A stretch of 64,000 nucleotides of DNA. Source: Spisula solida. Its lineage: Eukaryota; Mollusca; Bivalvia; Venerida; Mactridae. The stretch spans positions 9,971,455-10,035,454 of the forward strand of contig OX365948.1 in the NCBI GenBank assembly GCA_947247005.1, written 5' to 3'. Shown here piece after piece: positions 33,592 through 46,139 of the stretch. The position numbers and the translations under genes were made by a program. The notes below the pieces were generated by a model. The model ran no database searches. It was not told the DNA's origin and saw only the letters and a program-made list of their open reading frames with translations. Numbering within the stretch: position 1 is the stretch's first letter; every line of letters begins with the position of its first letter.

Positions 33592-34465
33592 CAAAGTTTG
33601 AATTGAAAAAGGCTTGCTATATCACTTCAAGCAAGAAACTGCATTAAATCCCGAGACAAAAACAATAGCTGGTTTTAATGACGTAAAACATGTTGCCATG
33701 GTAACAATAAAGCATCCCAGGTCTAACATGAGTAGAGTGAACATTATCCCACTACTTGCAGCTGTAGGGATGTAGAAAAGTCTAGAAATCCTAATGAAAG
33801 AGCAATATTCTACAAACTATCATAAACATTAATCTTTCTTGTACAGTATAGAAGCAATAACAACATCTAAATGACAAATCAACCAATCAATAATCTTTAT
33901 CTATAGAATCGACAGTAAGACTGGCTCTTTTATTACACCCTTGTCTCAGTTTCCTTGACAAATTATATGTCTTTCCTTCTTTAGAATAATACATTAACAT
34001 TCAGTGAAGAAGATGTTTCTGTACTCAATGATTGTCCCTTCTAGTAACTAGCCTTTTATGATGTATGTTAGCAGCGTATTATAGAGCGTAACAGAATATA
34101 ATTCGAGGATTCCATGTCTGGGTCATTGTTTGTCATGCAATATTTCTATACAGCATTTAGTTTTGGGCATATGGCTATATATTTTCATATTGCGTGAAAG
34201 TTTATAAATAGCAATTTCGTCTGGACTATATCATTAAAGATTTACAATAATGTTGGTAACCATGGCATTCAGATGCCCCTATCATTATATGCCAAAGTCC
34301 TAAAAATGGCACTAAAAGCCCAGTATGCTTGGCATAATAAGGGTACTTTAGTGGAACAAAATTTAATGCACACTAGCCATCCCAAAGTGATCAATTAACT
34401 TAAAGTATTATACAATTTATAGTTAATGGATGACTGTGACAAAGCAAAAAGGAGTATATACGCAA
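33591..34465. other. Non-coding, probably ARFGAP1 intron
   Basis: AT-rich unique sequence; no exon seen. Confidence 0.35.
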
Positions 34466-35358
34466 GAGTTAACAATTGCTGTCTACTTTATGTCAACAGT
34501 TAAGTCTCCCACAAGAGGGAACAATTGCTGTCAACCTTTATGTCGACAGTAACATCTCCTACAAGAGGGAACAATTGCTGTCAACATTTATGTCAGCAGT
34601 TACGTCTCCCGCAGGAGGGAATAATTGCTGTCAACATTTATGTCGACAGTAACATCTCCTACAAGAGGGAACAATTGCTGTCAACATTTATGTCAACAGT
34701 TACATCTCCCGCAGGAGGGAACAATTGCTGTCAACAGTTGCGTCTCCAACAAGAGGGAACAATAATATTGCTGTCAACAGTTACGTCTTCCACAAGATGG
34801 AACAATTGCTGTCAATAGTTGCATCTCCAACAAGAGGGAACACTTGCTGTCAACAGTTACGTCTTCCACAAGATGGAACACTTGCTGTCAACAGTTACGT
34901 CTCGAACAAGAGGGAACACTTGCTGTCAACAGTTACGTCTTCCACAAGAGGGAACAATTGCTGCCAACAGTTGCTTCTCCAACAAGTGGGAACAGTTGCT
35001 GTCCACAGTTACATCTCCCACAAGAGGGAACAATTGCTGCCAACAGTTACTTCTCCAACAAGTGGGAACAATTGCTGTCAACAGTTACGTCTTCCACAAG
35101 AGGGAACAATTGCTGCCAACAGTTGCTTCTCCAACAAGTGGGAACAGTTGCTGTCCACAGTTACACCTCCCACAAGAGGGAACAATTGCTGCCAACAGTT
35201 GCTTCTCCAACAAGTGGGAACAATTGCTGTCAACAGTTACGTCTTCCACAAGATGGAACGCTTACTGTCAACAGTTACATCTCCCACAAGAGGGAACAAT
35301 TGCTGCCAACAGTTGCTTCTCCAACAAGAGGGAACACTTGCTGTCAACATTTACGTCT
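34466..35358. repeat. 39/51-bp minisatellite, about 22 copies
   Basis: The 39-bp unit contains ACAATTGCTGTCAACAGTTA and CGTCTCCCACAAGAGGGA. The first six or so copies are a 51-bp form with an inserted TTTATGTCGACAG segment. Open frames in several phases come from the 39-bp (13-codon) period. Confidence 0.93.
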
Positions 35359-35834
35359 CAGTCGATCTATATATGTAGGTGTGTGTTCTAATGCAGTATG
35401 AAAACATAGCATGATGGTTCTGGTGTCAAATTGTAATTCTCATCCATTGAGTCGACAATCATAAATATTGCATTAGATTTCCACCCAACTTCTAGTAATC
35501 ATGCAAATTTCTGAGAAAAATGCTTATAGTTGCAGACATCCCACAGTTCTAAGAGGAAATTTGTAGTAATATTAAGTTGGGCATCAAACAAGTCAATAGA
35601 ATTATCCCAGCCAGCATCAGTGCCTATTATAGCATAATCAATCATTTTTTGCAGTCAATCAATGCATCATAATTCCATAATGGGAAAAACGCAATACATC
35701 ATTTTTCATAAGAAATAACCATTCTCCACTTTTTGCAAGACTGTTGTATCTTTAGAAGTGAAGTCCAGGGTACTATTTTATCAAAGAACTTACAGAAATC
35801 TGAAACATAAACTGAAATGAACAATTGCCAACCT
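35359..35834. other. Non-coding, no gene seen
   Basis: AT-rich sequence between two repeat fields. Confidence 0.35.
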
Positions 35835-36765
35835 AAGGTTGACCTATGGTTAACCTATGGTTTTGTAACCTATGGTTGACCATGTTTAACAAAATAACAA
35901 ATTGCCGACCATGGTTAAAAGGTTGACCATGGTCAAACCATGATTAGAACATGGTCTATGAACATGGTTCAACCATGATTAAGATATGGTCTATGAACAT
36001 GGTTAACTATGAATAAACATGGTGAGGGTATCGTTAATACACATGGTAGTTCATTGGTCAGACTAAAAATGCTGTGCTACAATTTAATAAAAAACAACTG
36101 CCATTCTAGGACTACAAGTTTTCTGTAACAGATCTTGTAACAGCAAAGGGACAAGAACTGTATACAGGTAGATCCATTAAAGTCACTGAATCAACAATCA
36201 TTTTAAGTTATAGGTAAGACCAAGCTAACTTAAAGGAAAACTTAATTACTATCATGTGGAAATAATTAATTGTTTTACTTTGTCAATTTAATTTCATAAA
36301 TATATCCAATTTTATTACAATAATGGTAAAATTACATAATAATAACAACCAACCCACATTAACCATGGTCAACCATGCTTGACCATGGTTGACTCTGGTA
36401 AACATTGTATCATGGTCAACCATGGTCATCACTGGTTGCCTGCTAGCTAGACAATGGCTGACCATGGTTGACTGTCGATGCAATATTTTACTATAGTCAA
36501 CCATGGTCAGTTTAAATGTAAAACATGGTCAACCATGGTTAACCATGGTCTAAATTGTTTTAACCAGGTACCATATATCTCAACCATGGTCTACACAGTC
36601 AGTTGTATCTCGACCATGGTCTACATCAGTTGACCATGGTGGTTTTGTTCAACCATGGTTTGACCATGGTCAATTATGTCAAAATGACTACATTTCTGGG
36701 GCAACCATGGTCAAACCTGGAATGGCTATGATGAACCATAGTTGAACATGGATGAACATGGTCAC
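35835..36765. repeat. CCATGG-rich palindromic repeat field
   Basis: About 930 bp with more than 30 occurrences of CATGGT/ACCATG. Many form the palindromes ACCATGGT or TTGACCATGGTCAA, in irregular spacing and both orientations. A single related patch occurs at 60493-60535. Confidence 0.85.
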
Positions 36766-37174
36766 ATTTCGCCTGGGGTGTGTGACATTAAAACTAGACT
36801 TTCAGAATGCTTTTCCCTCTTTCTTGGTAGATTTCAACAAGTTATTTATAATTTCACTCATGAATTATTTATTGATCAAACAATGTTTAACAGTCAAAAT
36901 CCTACAGCAATTAAAGCAGCTACCGTGGCAATTACTAATCTGTCTTACAAATAACCTAGGTATATTGAAGAGAAGATTAAATTGTAAGGAGAAACACCAC
37001 ATTCAGGAGACAAATTATCCCACGCATCCCTGGGAGGGGAATAATGATCTGCATACAAAACATTAGGCATAGACAGAGGAGCTTTCAGAACATTAACATT
37101 ATGGGAGGTTTCAGCAAAAGCATTATGGAAGGTTTCAGAACAAACATACTGGGAACAGAATCCATTAAACAACT
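36766..37174. other. Non-coding, no gene seen
   Basis: Mixed sequence. TTCAGAACATTAACATTATG and GTTTCAGCAAAAGCATTATG near 37085-37130 show a short tandem duplication of GGAGGTTTCAG. Confidence 0.35.
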
Positions 37175-37437
37175 AGAGCTGTCGCCATTCGGCAGACTAA
37201 TATACCCCCGCCGGCAAAGGGCCATAATTCTGCCAAAATTCATCACAGCGCAAATTCCTTTCTTCATGCACATCTATATGTTGAGGTTGTTCATCTGTAA
37301 AAGTTTGAGTGAAATCCTGCCAAAATTGTAGGAGGAGTTGCGTCCACAAGAATGCCTCTACGGACAGACTGACTGACGAACAGACAAGCTGAATCCAGTA
37401 CACCCCCCTAACAACTCGTTGTGCGGGGTATAAAAAG
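37175..37437. mobile_element. Dispersed mollusc-type repeat ending GGGGTATAAAAA
   Basis: Contains GGGCCATAATTCTGCCAAAA, AGGAGGAGTTGCGTCCACAA, GACAGACTGACTGACGAACA and a GTGCGGGGTATAAAAA end. The CCCCGCCGG start (minus GGTATATTAG) and the end are roughly inverted. It resembles abundant short interspersed repeats of bivalves; class not certain. A related copy is at 57575-57765. Confidence 0.6.
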
Positions 37438-37547
37438 TTAGTACGGCTGAGTACAACATAAGAAATTTACAACTATGATGATAGAAAATTCAACAAGACA
37501 GGAAAAGAATCAGAATAGAGGGTCAGTATTATAGTACACATAACTAG

Positions 37548-38380
37548 AGTGTTAACAAGTTTTTTCTTCATGTGACCTGGTGACCTTTTTTTTAACCCCA
37601 GGTGACCCAGTTGCTAACATAACCTAGATTTTATAGAGACAAACATTGTGACCAATTTTCATAAAGATTAGGCAAAAAGCGTGCCCTCTGGAGTGTTAAC
37701 AATATTTTTCTTCGATGTGACCTTGTGACCCGGTTTTTGGCCCCAGATGACCCAGTTACAAACTTGACCTAGATTTCATAGAGACAAACATTGTGACCAA
37801 GTTTCATAAAGATTAGGTAAAAAAGGTGACATCTAAAGTGTTAACAAGGGTTTTCTTAAATGTGACCTGGTGACCTAGTTTTTGACCCAAGACAACCCAG
37901 TAGCAAAATTGACCTAGATTTCAAAGAGATACACAATGTTGCCAATTTTCATTAAGATCATATAAAAAATGTGACCTCTAGTGTTAACAAGGTTTTTCTT
38001 CAATGTGACCTGGTGACCTAGTTTTTGACCTAAGGTAACCCAGTTGTAAACTTGACCTGTATTTCATAGAGATACACATTGTGACCAAGTTTCATTAAGA
38101 TTATATTAAAAATGTGACCTCTAGAGGGTTAACAAGGTCTTTCTTTGATGTGACCTTAAGTGACCTTGTTTTTTTACCCCAGATGACCCAGTTATGAGCT
38201 TGACCTAGAGTTCATAGAGACAAACATTGTGACCAAGTTTTATAAAGATTAAAAGAAAACTGTGACTTCTAGTCTCAAGTGTTAACAGTCCAATTGTTGA
38301 CGGCGGACGACGGACGACGGACAGTGGACATAGGACGATCACAATAGCTCACCTTGAGCACTTTGTGCTCAGGTGGCTAA
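37548..38380. repeat. ~144-bp tandem repeat ending in a hairpin
   Basis: Five to six units share GTGTTAACAAGG, ATGTGACCTGGTGACCTAG, GACCCAGTTxxxAACTTGACC, TAGAGACAAACATTGTGACC and AAGTTTCATAAAGATTA. The array ends with GACGGACGACGGAC and the hairpin CACCTTGAGCACTTTGTGCT...CAGGTG, then CTAAG. Two larger arrays of the same family are at 54220-55432. Confidence 0.88.
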
Positions 38381-39232
38381 GAAGAGAACATAACCTGGTA
38401 TACAATTCATTAAACTTACATATTTCATATAACCTGAAATGCCACCTTGGATGATGACAAATGTCACCACGACCTTGACCTGTTCGCAATAAAGAGTGTA
38501 CTTACGTATACACTTAATTACCTAATTACTACATAGTAAAATCAAAGAAGATGCCAACACATCTCCTTTAAATATGGCAACATATCCCCTTTAAATATGC
38601 CATTTTATTGATCACACAGGGGTGTATATATAACAGCATACAGGGAATGAGATTGGTGACAATATAGCGTCCTATAAATCATTCAATACATACATGTTGC
38701 ATGATCGTCACACATGGAGTGAATATAATCAAGACAAGTACTTTATGTGGTACCATAATGTTAACACATGAATAATTTACTTCCATACATGATATTCTAC
38801 AGGGAGTATTTTGGAAATGTTAACGTCCATTAGCAAGCAACAGCATCCTAGTATTAATACCATTAAAAGCCATGTGACACAATGAGATCACCACACAAGT
38901 CACATCACTAACATACTGTTCTTCTGCATCAAACAACCTGATAGAAATTTATTATTGTTGGATTCTTTTCTTCGAATTGTATGCTGTTTTATTTTCAACA
39001 ATTTTTCTGAGTCACAAACAGCAGATAGTTGATGTAACCAGGGGTGTTTGTGGTTTACCCAGATTGTAACCAGTGGTGTGTGTTATTTAACCACATCATA
39101 AATGTTGGTCTGTGATTTACTAAGATCAAGTCTGAGGTCCAATCGTCAAAAGCCCATGTGTAAGTGGTGGTCCAGATATGGGGTACCAGGCTTTGGTCCT
39201 TAATTGGTATAAACCCCTTAACATAAAAGTGA
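38381..39232. other. Non-coding, no gene seen
   Basis: AT-rich. ACACATCTCCTTTAAATATG and ACATATCCCCTTTAAATATG at 38558-38598 are a short tandem duplication. Confidence 0.35.
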
Positions 39233-39495
39233 AAGTTGGCCCTGATCCCACCCGGACCACCAGAATGGAGTGGTAAATGTGAAAGACAGCCCTGATCTAC
39301 CCAGACCATCAGAATACAGTAGTAAATGTGATAGACGGCCCTGATCCCACCCGGACTATCAGAATGGAGTGCACAATGGTAAATGTGAAAGACAGCCCTG
39401 ATCCCACCTGGACCACCAGAATGGAGTAGTAAATGTGAAAGACGGCCCTGATCCCAACCAGACCATCAGAATGGAGTAGTAAATGTGAAAAGTTG
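39233..39495. repeat. ~58-bp tandem repeat, 5 copies
   Basis: Units share GGCCCTGATCCCACCCGGAC, CATCAGAATGGAGTAGTAAA and TGTGAAAGAC. The third copy has a 10-bp insert (GCACAATGGT). Confidence 0.88.
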
Positions 39496-40536
39496 GCCCA
39501 GCTAAAGAAGTATATCACTTTCAGACTTTAAACCTATCCTTTACCATTTAATGTTAGGGAAAGTTTGACAGAACAAAAATGTAGACAGATAATAATGTTT
39601 TGCTTTTCCCACTGAGGGAAGAAGACATCACTATTATGCAGATTTTAAGGAGCCACACAGACAATGCAGATTCACATTATACTGTAGATAAGGTCAATTT
39701 TATTTTGAGTCGGCAAGACATAGTTTTAATTTGTAAATACTGGATGTTTTAGATGTATTACAACTTGCAAGCAGTGGCTGTCTTGCTCCAAACCTCACCT
39801 GGAATGTAGTACAATCCAGTTGATGGATTGATGTCCAGTCTACGAAAGAAGAAGAAGACTATACAAGAAACAACATAAGATCATACAACAGCCTATACAA
39901 GTGACTTAACACAATCCATGTTCTAAACTATCTATAAAATAAATAAGAAATGTGGCCAACGCAAATATACTTTAAAACAATCCATATTGCCTTGCCATAT
40001 GCCATGGCAATTTAATAAACAATACATGTTAGACAACGTGTAAGCATAATTAACTTAAAATAAAGAGGCTTCATTAAAAAAACAGCTCATTCTCCTGATA
40101 TTGTGTTTCAAAGTTCTTTAACCATATTTACAATACTAAATGTTTTATGTATAACATATAATACACATTGACAATCATATCTATAGTATCCAAAACTATA
40201 TAATATCATAATTTATAACTTCGCATGAAAGGCAGTCACAGATTGGAGAACAACATAAAAATGCTATTGTTTAAATAACTACCTATTTAGTATCTATTTG
40301 ATTATTAATCTATAATTATAAGCATCACATTTCGGTTGTTCTAAACATATTCTACTATTCATCTTACCCTCAACCTGCCCCCCCCCCCCCACCCCGCACA
40401 AAAATTAAATCTCTTGGATGACAGTGTCAGCGTGACCCATGATTGGTCACAAAATACATATTCATGCAGTAGAAAATCAATACAGTAATTCAGATTAGGC
40501 AAAGCATTGAATGAGTCATGATAAATTTCCAATTAC
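39496..40536. other. Non-coding, probable ARFGAP1 intron
   Basis: AT-rich with a C homopolymer at 40378-40391. A splice-bounded 41-nt segment near 39802-39846 was considered and rejected as an exon because its phase does not fit. Confidence 0.35.
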
Positions 40537-40590
40537 CTTTGCATCTTTAATTTCTCCATTGGCATCTTTTATTTCAACATATTGTTTCTT
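40537..40590 (-). CDS. Candidate 54-nt mini-exon, possibly ARFGAP1
   Basis: On the minus strand a TTTTTTAAG acceptor and an AAG/GTAATT donor bound exactly 18 codons in phase 0, reading KKQYVEIKDANGEIKDAK. The next downstream exon (33449) also begins in phase 0, so it would splice cleanly before ATKAGQ. Human ARFGAP1 has an alternative short exon at about this place, but its sequence is not similar. Only splice geometry and a plausible peptide support it. Confidence 0.35.
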
Positions 40591-41997
40591 CTTAAAAAAC
40601 ATCATGAAAGCTTACAACCAGTCCATGTGCTTCACAATCAAACAGTAACTTGATATAACACAGGATAACAGACACCATCAAATGATTTAATCCAATGAAA
40701 GAACAATTTCCCAACTATATTTTATACTGAATCCCATCTTGTAGCACACATGAAACACACTCCAGACATAAAACAACTGATTACACAACAATATTACACT
40801 TGATGTCTGATTTTGTTCATTTCCATGATAAAAGAGCAACTCTCCACTACTACTCTGCACTCTAAATGATGCTATTCACTACCACAATTTTGTAAATAAT
40901 GCAACATAGATTAAAGATCATGCCTTTCGAGAGATTGGATTACAAAAAATCCATAAAAGTAGAGAATAAAGACTGAACCAGATGAATGTGTAGCAAGTTG
41001 TACTCAATAATGTATTCCTACACTAGGAACATACGGTCTGAGTCATACAATCCCTCAATAAGGAAATCAAAAGGTAGGTGCATGTGGCCTAGGGGCTTCA
41101 ACAGGAGTTACAATTAGGTGATCTTATCATTATTGTATTGAAGTTTTAAATTGGATGAATGATGTCTATACTTGATAACGATCAACTTTGATGCATCAAT
41201 TCATCATTATAATCAATGATTTGTTTAGTAAAACATTCATACGTATACATGTACAATTTAAGATAGAATAATGCACAATTAACACTTTTTATTCTATAGA
41301 GTCGGCATTAGGATCGAGTTCTCATGATTCCACCATTTGATCACATATGACCTTAAGTACTGAACTTGCCTTCATGCATTGTATTATCTAAAGGCAGTAA
41401 TTTATCAGACAATTTTTTTTTCAATCAAGTTATGACCGAAGTTTAAACAGGTAACCTAGCTTTTACCAAGTTACAGGAGCCCGTTTTATAGACATATCTT
41501 AGCTAAGATTCGATATTTCCATATGCTATCATACAACTGTATAGAGACATTTTTTCTGATCAGGCAATGCAGTCATACGAGCCTGCCGGGTTATAGAATT
41601 ATTCTCTTATGAATAATGTGATCTAATGTGATCATCGCGCACCATGCAACGTTTTGCAATCAATTTCCTGTCATCCCAGCTTGTTCATTTTCTCCTTGCA
41701 ATTAAGAAATTGAACAAAAATCTGTCCAATACTAAATTCCACCAATATCATTATTCTTTCCCTGAGCTTCCATTCAGTGAGTCCTTGCATTATGCAGTGG
41801 AAGCACAATGAAAGAACCGAGACAAAGGATTGTTTAAATAATTCATAACCTTCATAATTATTGTAGGTTCCGTTTAGCAGCATGCATCAAAATTGCAAAA
41901 GGAAAGACAACTTATAAGAAAGTTAACTCTTTTATTTACTATATAGATGCGATAATTTAAATATTATTTAAAAATCCAGAGGTATTGATAAAATATT
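40591..41997. other. Non-coding, no gene seen
   Basis: AT-rich sequence with no recognisable exon or repeat array. Confidence 0.35.
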
Positions 41998-42215
41998 CAG
42001 TTCCATTGGAACTCCCGGGGTCTCCAGTGAAATACCACTGCCAGTGGAATGCATAAAATTATGATAATACACTGGAATTCCAATGGACTACACTTTTCAA
42101 ATACCACTGCCAGTGGAATGCATATGATAATAACACTGGAATTCCAATGGGATATTGATCACATGCCATTTCCAGTGGAATTCCACTTGTATTCCACTGA
42201 TTTTTCTATGGGGAT
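41998..42215. repeat. CCAGTGGAAT-type palindromic repeats
   Basis: Repeats of CCACTGCCAGTGGAATGCAT, ACACTGGAATTCCAATGG and CCAGTGGAATTCCACT in tandem and inverted arrangement, each half-site being close to its own inverse. Confidence 0.75.
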
Positions 42216-42708
42216 GCAACTTATTTCTTGTCCATTACAATTAATTTCCATGAATAGGAGAAAATTATGCACGCATTGCTCTTTAAGTACATTATATTTA
42301 CATACTTTTGACTCTATATTATAATATAACAAAGGTTTAACAGTTTTTTAGATTTTTTTTCCATTTTCTAAAAGGTTGCAAACCTTTTGGAACTCAGTGT
42401 ATTTTAGCAGCGAGGATCAAAGTACCAAGAAGACTTTTTCTTCATACAATAACATTAGCTGAACCATCTCATATAGGAGAACTCATTAGGCATGAATTCC
42501 CCCGGCATCAGCGGTGGCATTTCCGAGAATACCAAGTTAATAACACTAATGTTTTAATCCCAGGAAGCCTTTGGTTGGCATTTCAAACATGCAATGTAAT
42601 AATAATTAACAAGCCACCGCAATGATGTCAATTAAATAATACTTCAATACAACAATCTAGACCATAATCATCAGACAGCTAACGTTACAATCATTTAAAC
42701 TGAGAACT
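42216..42708. other. Non-coding, no gene seen
   Basis: AT-rich, nothing recognisable. Confidence 0.35.
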
Positions 42709-43376
42709 AATGGCTACCGTATACCGTATATGGCTACAGTTATACCGTATATGGCTATACCTTATACCGTATATGGCTACAGTTATACCGTATATGGCTA
42801 TGGCTACAGTTATACCATATATGGCTACCTTATACCGTATATGGCTACAGTTATGTCATACATGGCTCCAGTTATACCGTATATGGCTACAGTTATACCG
42901 TATATGGTTACAGTTATATCGTATATGGCTACAGTTATACCGTATATGGCTACAGTTATACCGTATATGGCTACAGTTGTGTGGTATATGGCTACAGTTA
43001 TGTCGTATATGGCTACCGTATACCGTATATGGCTACAGTTATACCATATACGGCTACAGTTATACCGTATATGGCTATGGCTACAGTTATACCGTATATG
43101 GCTACCTCATACCGTATATGGCTACCTAATACCGTATATGGCTGCCTTATACCGTATATGGCTACCTTATACCGTATATGGCTACAGTTATGTCGTATAT
43201 GGCTACAGTTATACCGTATATGGCTACAGTTATACCGTATATGGTTACAGTTATACCGTATATGGCTACAGTTATGCCGTATATGGCTACAGTTATACCG
43301 TATATGGCTACAGTTATGTCGTATATGGCTACAGTTATGTCGTATATGGCTACCTTATACCATATATGGGTATATA
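42709..43376. repeat. 21-bp minisatellite, about 30 copies
   Basis: The unit is ATACCGTATATGGCTACAGT plus T, with GTCGTATA, shorter CTACCTTATACCG and GGCTATGGCTA variants. 21 bp is seven codons, so frames stay open for up to 215 codons (YGYSYTV, RIWLQLY, PYMATVI). Peptides are pure repeat with no start context, so I do not call a gene. Confidence 0.95.
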
Positions 43377-44576
43377 AGAAAAATGAAACATTTAGGAAAA
43401 ATACAGTAACTGTGACGCCATTACATGATCTATTAAAGTGCCTCTGCATTTAATGTTTATGCAACCCCATTCTCCTGAAACATATCAAATAAATATATCC
43501 GCTCAAATTGAGATTTTATCAAAAAAATTGCTTTAAACTCTGGACAATATAAAAAACATATCATAATTTAATCATTTTGTGCTACCTATTTTCAGTCTAG
43601 ACTCACATTGTAAATAATCTCAACATTAAGGGACAATATGTAGGTCAAATTGAGACTGAGATTTAAGAGGACAACATAAATAAGATTCCTGAAAGTGGCT
43701 GGCGGGGAGTCAGGTCACAAAAGCACATAATGACTGATATGATCTAAGTTTCACTAGTCAAAAAATAAAAGTGACCATGCAAAAACGTGTATTATCAATT
43801 TTTGGACAATAACACATTACCAAGTCAGAATTTATTCCCACTGGAATCTTTGCTTGAAGTTTCTGTATTCATGTGATGGTACATGTACTGTCTTAAATCT
43901 TTATGTAGGCGGAACATTAATGTCCCAAGGTTTATAAAGTATTACTTGGAACAATATTAAAGCTGGCATCATATCGGATTCAGTAACTTAAGTATTAGCG
44001 GATTGTTGTCTAGATTAATTATGTCTATAGCAGGAGTGTATATAGCAGTATAACATTGACAGTATTTTCAAATCTCAAGACACTCCAACCAGAATATTCT
44101 GATTTTTTCATCGGCAAATAAATATAATATAGACTGGGGAAAGAAACAAATTAAAAACCAACAGACTGGTTGCTTCATGAAGGAAATCAGTCAGAAAATG
44201 ATAACCAGAAAAGCACTCAGAAAATAACCACTCAGATACTGACACACTGGTACACAATCTACACCATCGGGCCAGTTCACATGGAAGCTTTAGGGTAGGG
44301 CATGCTATTATAGGAATTATGTTTACTCCCACCAATACAGGTCTTTAAATTTATCAACCAATCAAAAGCTTGGCCCTCAGGTAATATCTTAAACAGCTTT
44401 TGCCCCGCTCATTTTACATACTGTACAGAAGCAGGGAACCAGTAAACCCGGCGGTGTTAGTTGAATTTGACTCTTCAGTGGTGAAGGCACAAAAAGTAGA
44501 AATCAAATGCCTTCAGATGGAACCCGAGTCTACTTAGACCGAACTTGCATTCCATGTGAACTCGACGACTCAGACT
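43377..44576. other. Non-coding, no gene seen
   Basis: AT-rich. AACCACTCAGATACTGACACACTGGTACACAAT at 44228 and above (quoted in part: CACACTGGTACACAAT) is an isolated diverged unit of the array that starts at 44577. Confidence 0.35.
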
Positions 44577-45695
44577 CAGACTGGTACACAATATACATGT
44601 AACCATTCAGATACTGATACAGAGACTGTCAGACTGGTATACAATATACATGTAACCATTCGGAGACTGGCAGACTGGTACACCATATACATGTAACCAC
44701 TCAGAGACTGGCACACTGGTACACAGTATATATGTAACCATTCGGAGACTGGCAGACTGGTACACAATATACATGTAACCACTCAGAGACTTGTACACAG
44801 TATATATGTAACCATTCGGAGACTGGCAGACTGGTACACAATATACATGAACCACTCAGAGACTGGCACACTGGTACACAGTATATTTGTAACCATTCGG
44901 AGACTGGCAGACTGGTACACCATATACATGTAACCACTCAGAGACTGGCACACTGGTACACAGTATATAATTGTAACCATTCGGAGACTGGCAGACTGGT
45001 ACACAATATACATGTAACCACTCAGAGACTTGTACACAGTATATATGTAACCATTCGGAGACTGGCAGACTGGTACACAATATACATGTAACCACTCAGA
45101 GACTGGCACACTGGTACACAGTATATTTGTAACCATTCGGAGACTGGCAGACTGGTACACCATATACATGTAACCACTCAGAGACTGGCACACTGGTACA
45201 CAGTATATAATTGTAACCATTCAGAGACTGGCAGTCTGGTACATAATATACATGTAACCACTCAGAGACTGGCACACTGGTACACAGTATATTTGTAACC
45301 ATTCGGAGACTGGCAGACTGGTACACCATATACATGTAACCACTCAGAGACTGGCACACTGGTACACAGTATATAATTGTAACCATTCGGAGACTGGCAG
45401 ACTGGTACACAATATACATGTAACCACTCAGAGACTTGTACACAGTATATATATAACCATTCAGAGACTGGCAGTCTGGTACATAATATACATGTAACCA
45501 CTCAGAGACTGGCACACTGGTACAGAGTATATTTGTAACCATTCGGAGACTGGCAGACTGGTACACCATATACATGTAACCACTCAGAGACTGGCAGACT
45601 GGTACACAGTATATATGTAACCATTCAGAGACTGGCAGACTGGTACACAATATACATGTTACCACTCAGAGACTGTCAGACTAGTAAACAATATA
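44577..45695. repeat. ~41-bp minisatellite with 82-bp and longer higher-order units
   Basis: Two alternating monomers, one with TAACCATTCGGAGACTGGCA and one with TAACCACTCAGAGACTGGCA, each followed by xACTGGTACACxxTATA. Pairs form ~82-bp dimers, and blocks of several dimers (for example those around 44895-45060 and 45135-45300) are repeated almost exactly. Confidence 0.95.
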
Positions 45696-46139
45696 CAAGA
45701 TGACTGTTCAACAACATTATAGGAACTTTAAGCCCAACATGGATCAATGAAAAAAATAAAATGAGAATCAAACAGGCTGATAGTTATAGGATTATACATA
45801 GAACACATCAGTTATCAGCCTCAGTAGTTGTTATTGCTGGGGGGGGGGGGGGGATGTGTCATTTTATCATTCTTTTTTTTCTTGTTATTTAAGCAGAATA
45901 CAGTAGATCAATGTCTACAATTTACAACAGAAAACTACTCACTGAAATATTCATAGCCAATTTTTAACCAATACCTAGAGAGCATGCAGTCCAATCCTAT
46001 GTTATACATACCAGTACTTTAATCAATGTAATAATACAGTTTAAGACGACATACTGAAGCCGAGAAAACATTGTAATATATTATAATTCTTCAACTGTAA
46101 CAACCTGGAAAAATATAGGTCTTTTATTTCTCCAATACG
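45696..46139. other. Non-coding, no gene seen
   Basis: Contains a G homopolymer at 45838-45853. Otherwise AT-rich. Confidence 0.35.

Noticed and set aside
34525..35401. Cys/Gln/Ser-rich frames of 97-217 codons
   Set aside because: Product of the 39-bp (13-codon) minisatellite. Three frames are open at once.
39802..39846. 41-nt minus-strand exon candidate (frame reads LDINPSTGLYYIP)
   Set aside because: AG and GTGAGG borders are good, but its length breaks the phase between the 40537 candidate and the phase-0 ARFGAP1 exon at 33449, and I recognise no family.
42710..43409. Tyr/Met-rich frames of 139-215 codons
   Set aside because: Product of a 21-bp (7-codon) tandem repeat. Several overlapping frames are equally open.
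43797..43838. Possible 42-nt minus-strand exon (KLQAKIPVGINSDL)
   Set aside because: Splice-like borders only. There is no homology and such short matches are expected by chance in 30 kb.
44576..45665. Overlapping minus-strand frames up to 189 codons
   Set aside because: Product of the ~41-bp array. Frames shift between phases with the repeat.
1577..45853. G or C homopolymer runs at 1575, 40380 and 45838 as regulatory G-quadruplexes
   Set aside because: Single runs without the four-tract arrangement; likely slippage or sequencing-prone homopolymers.
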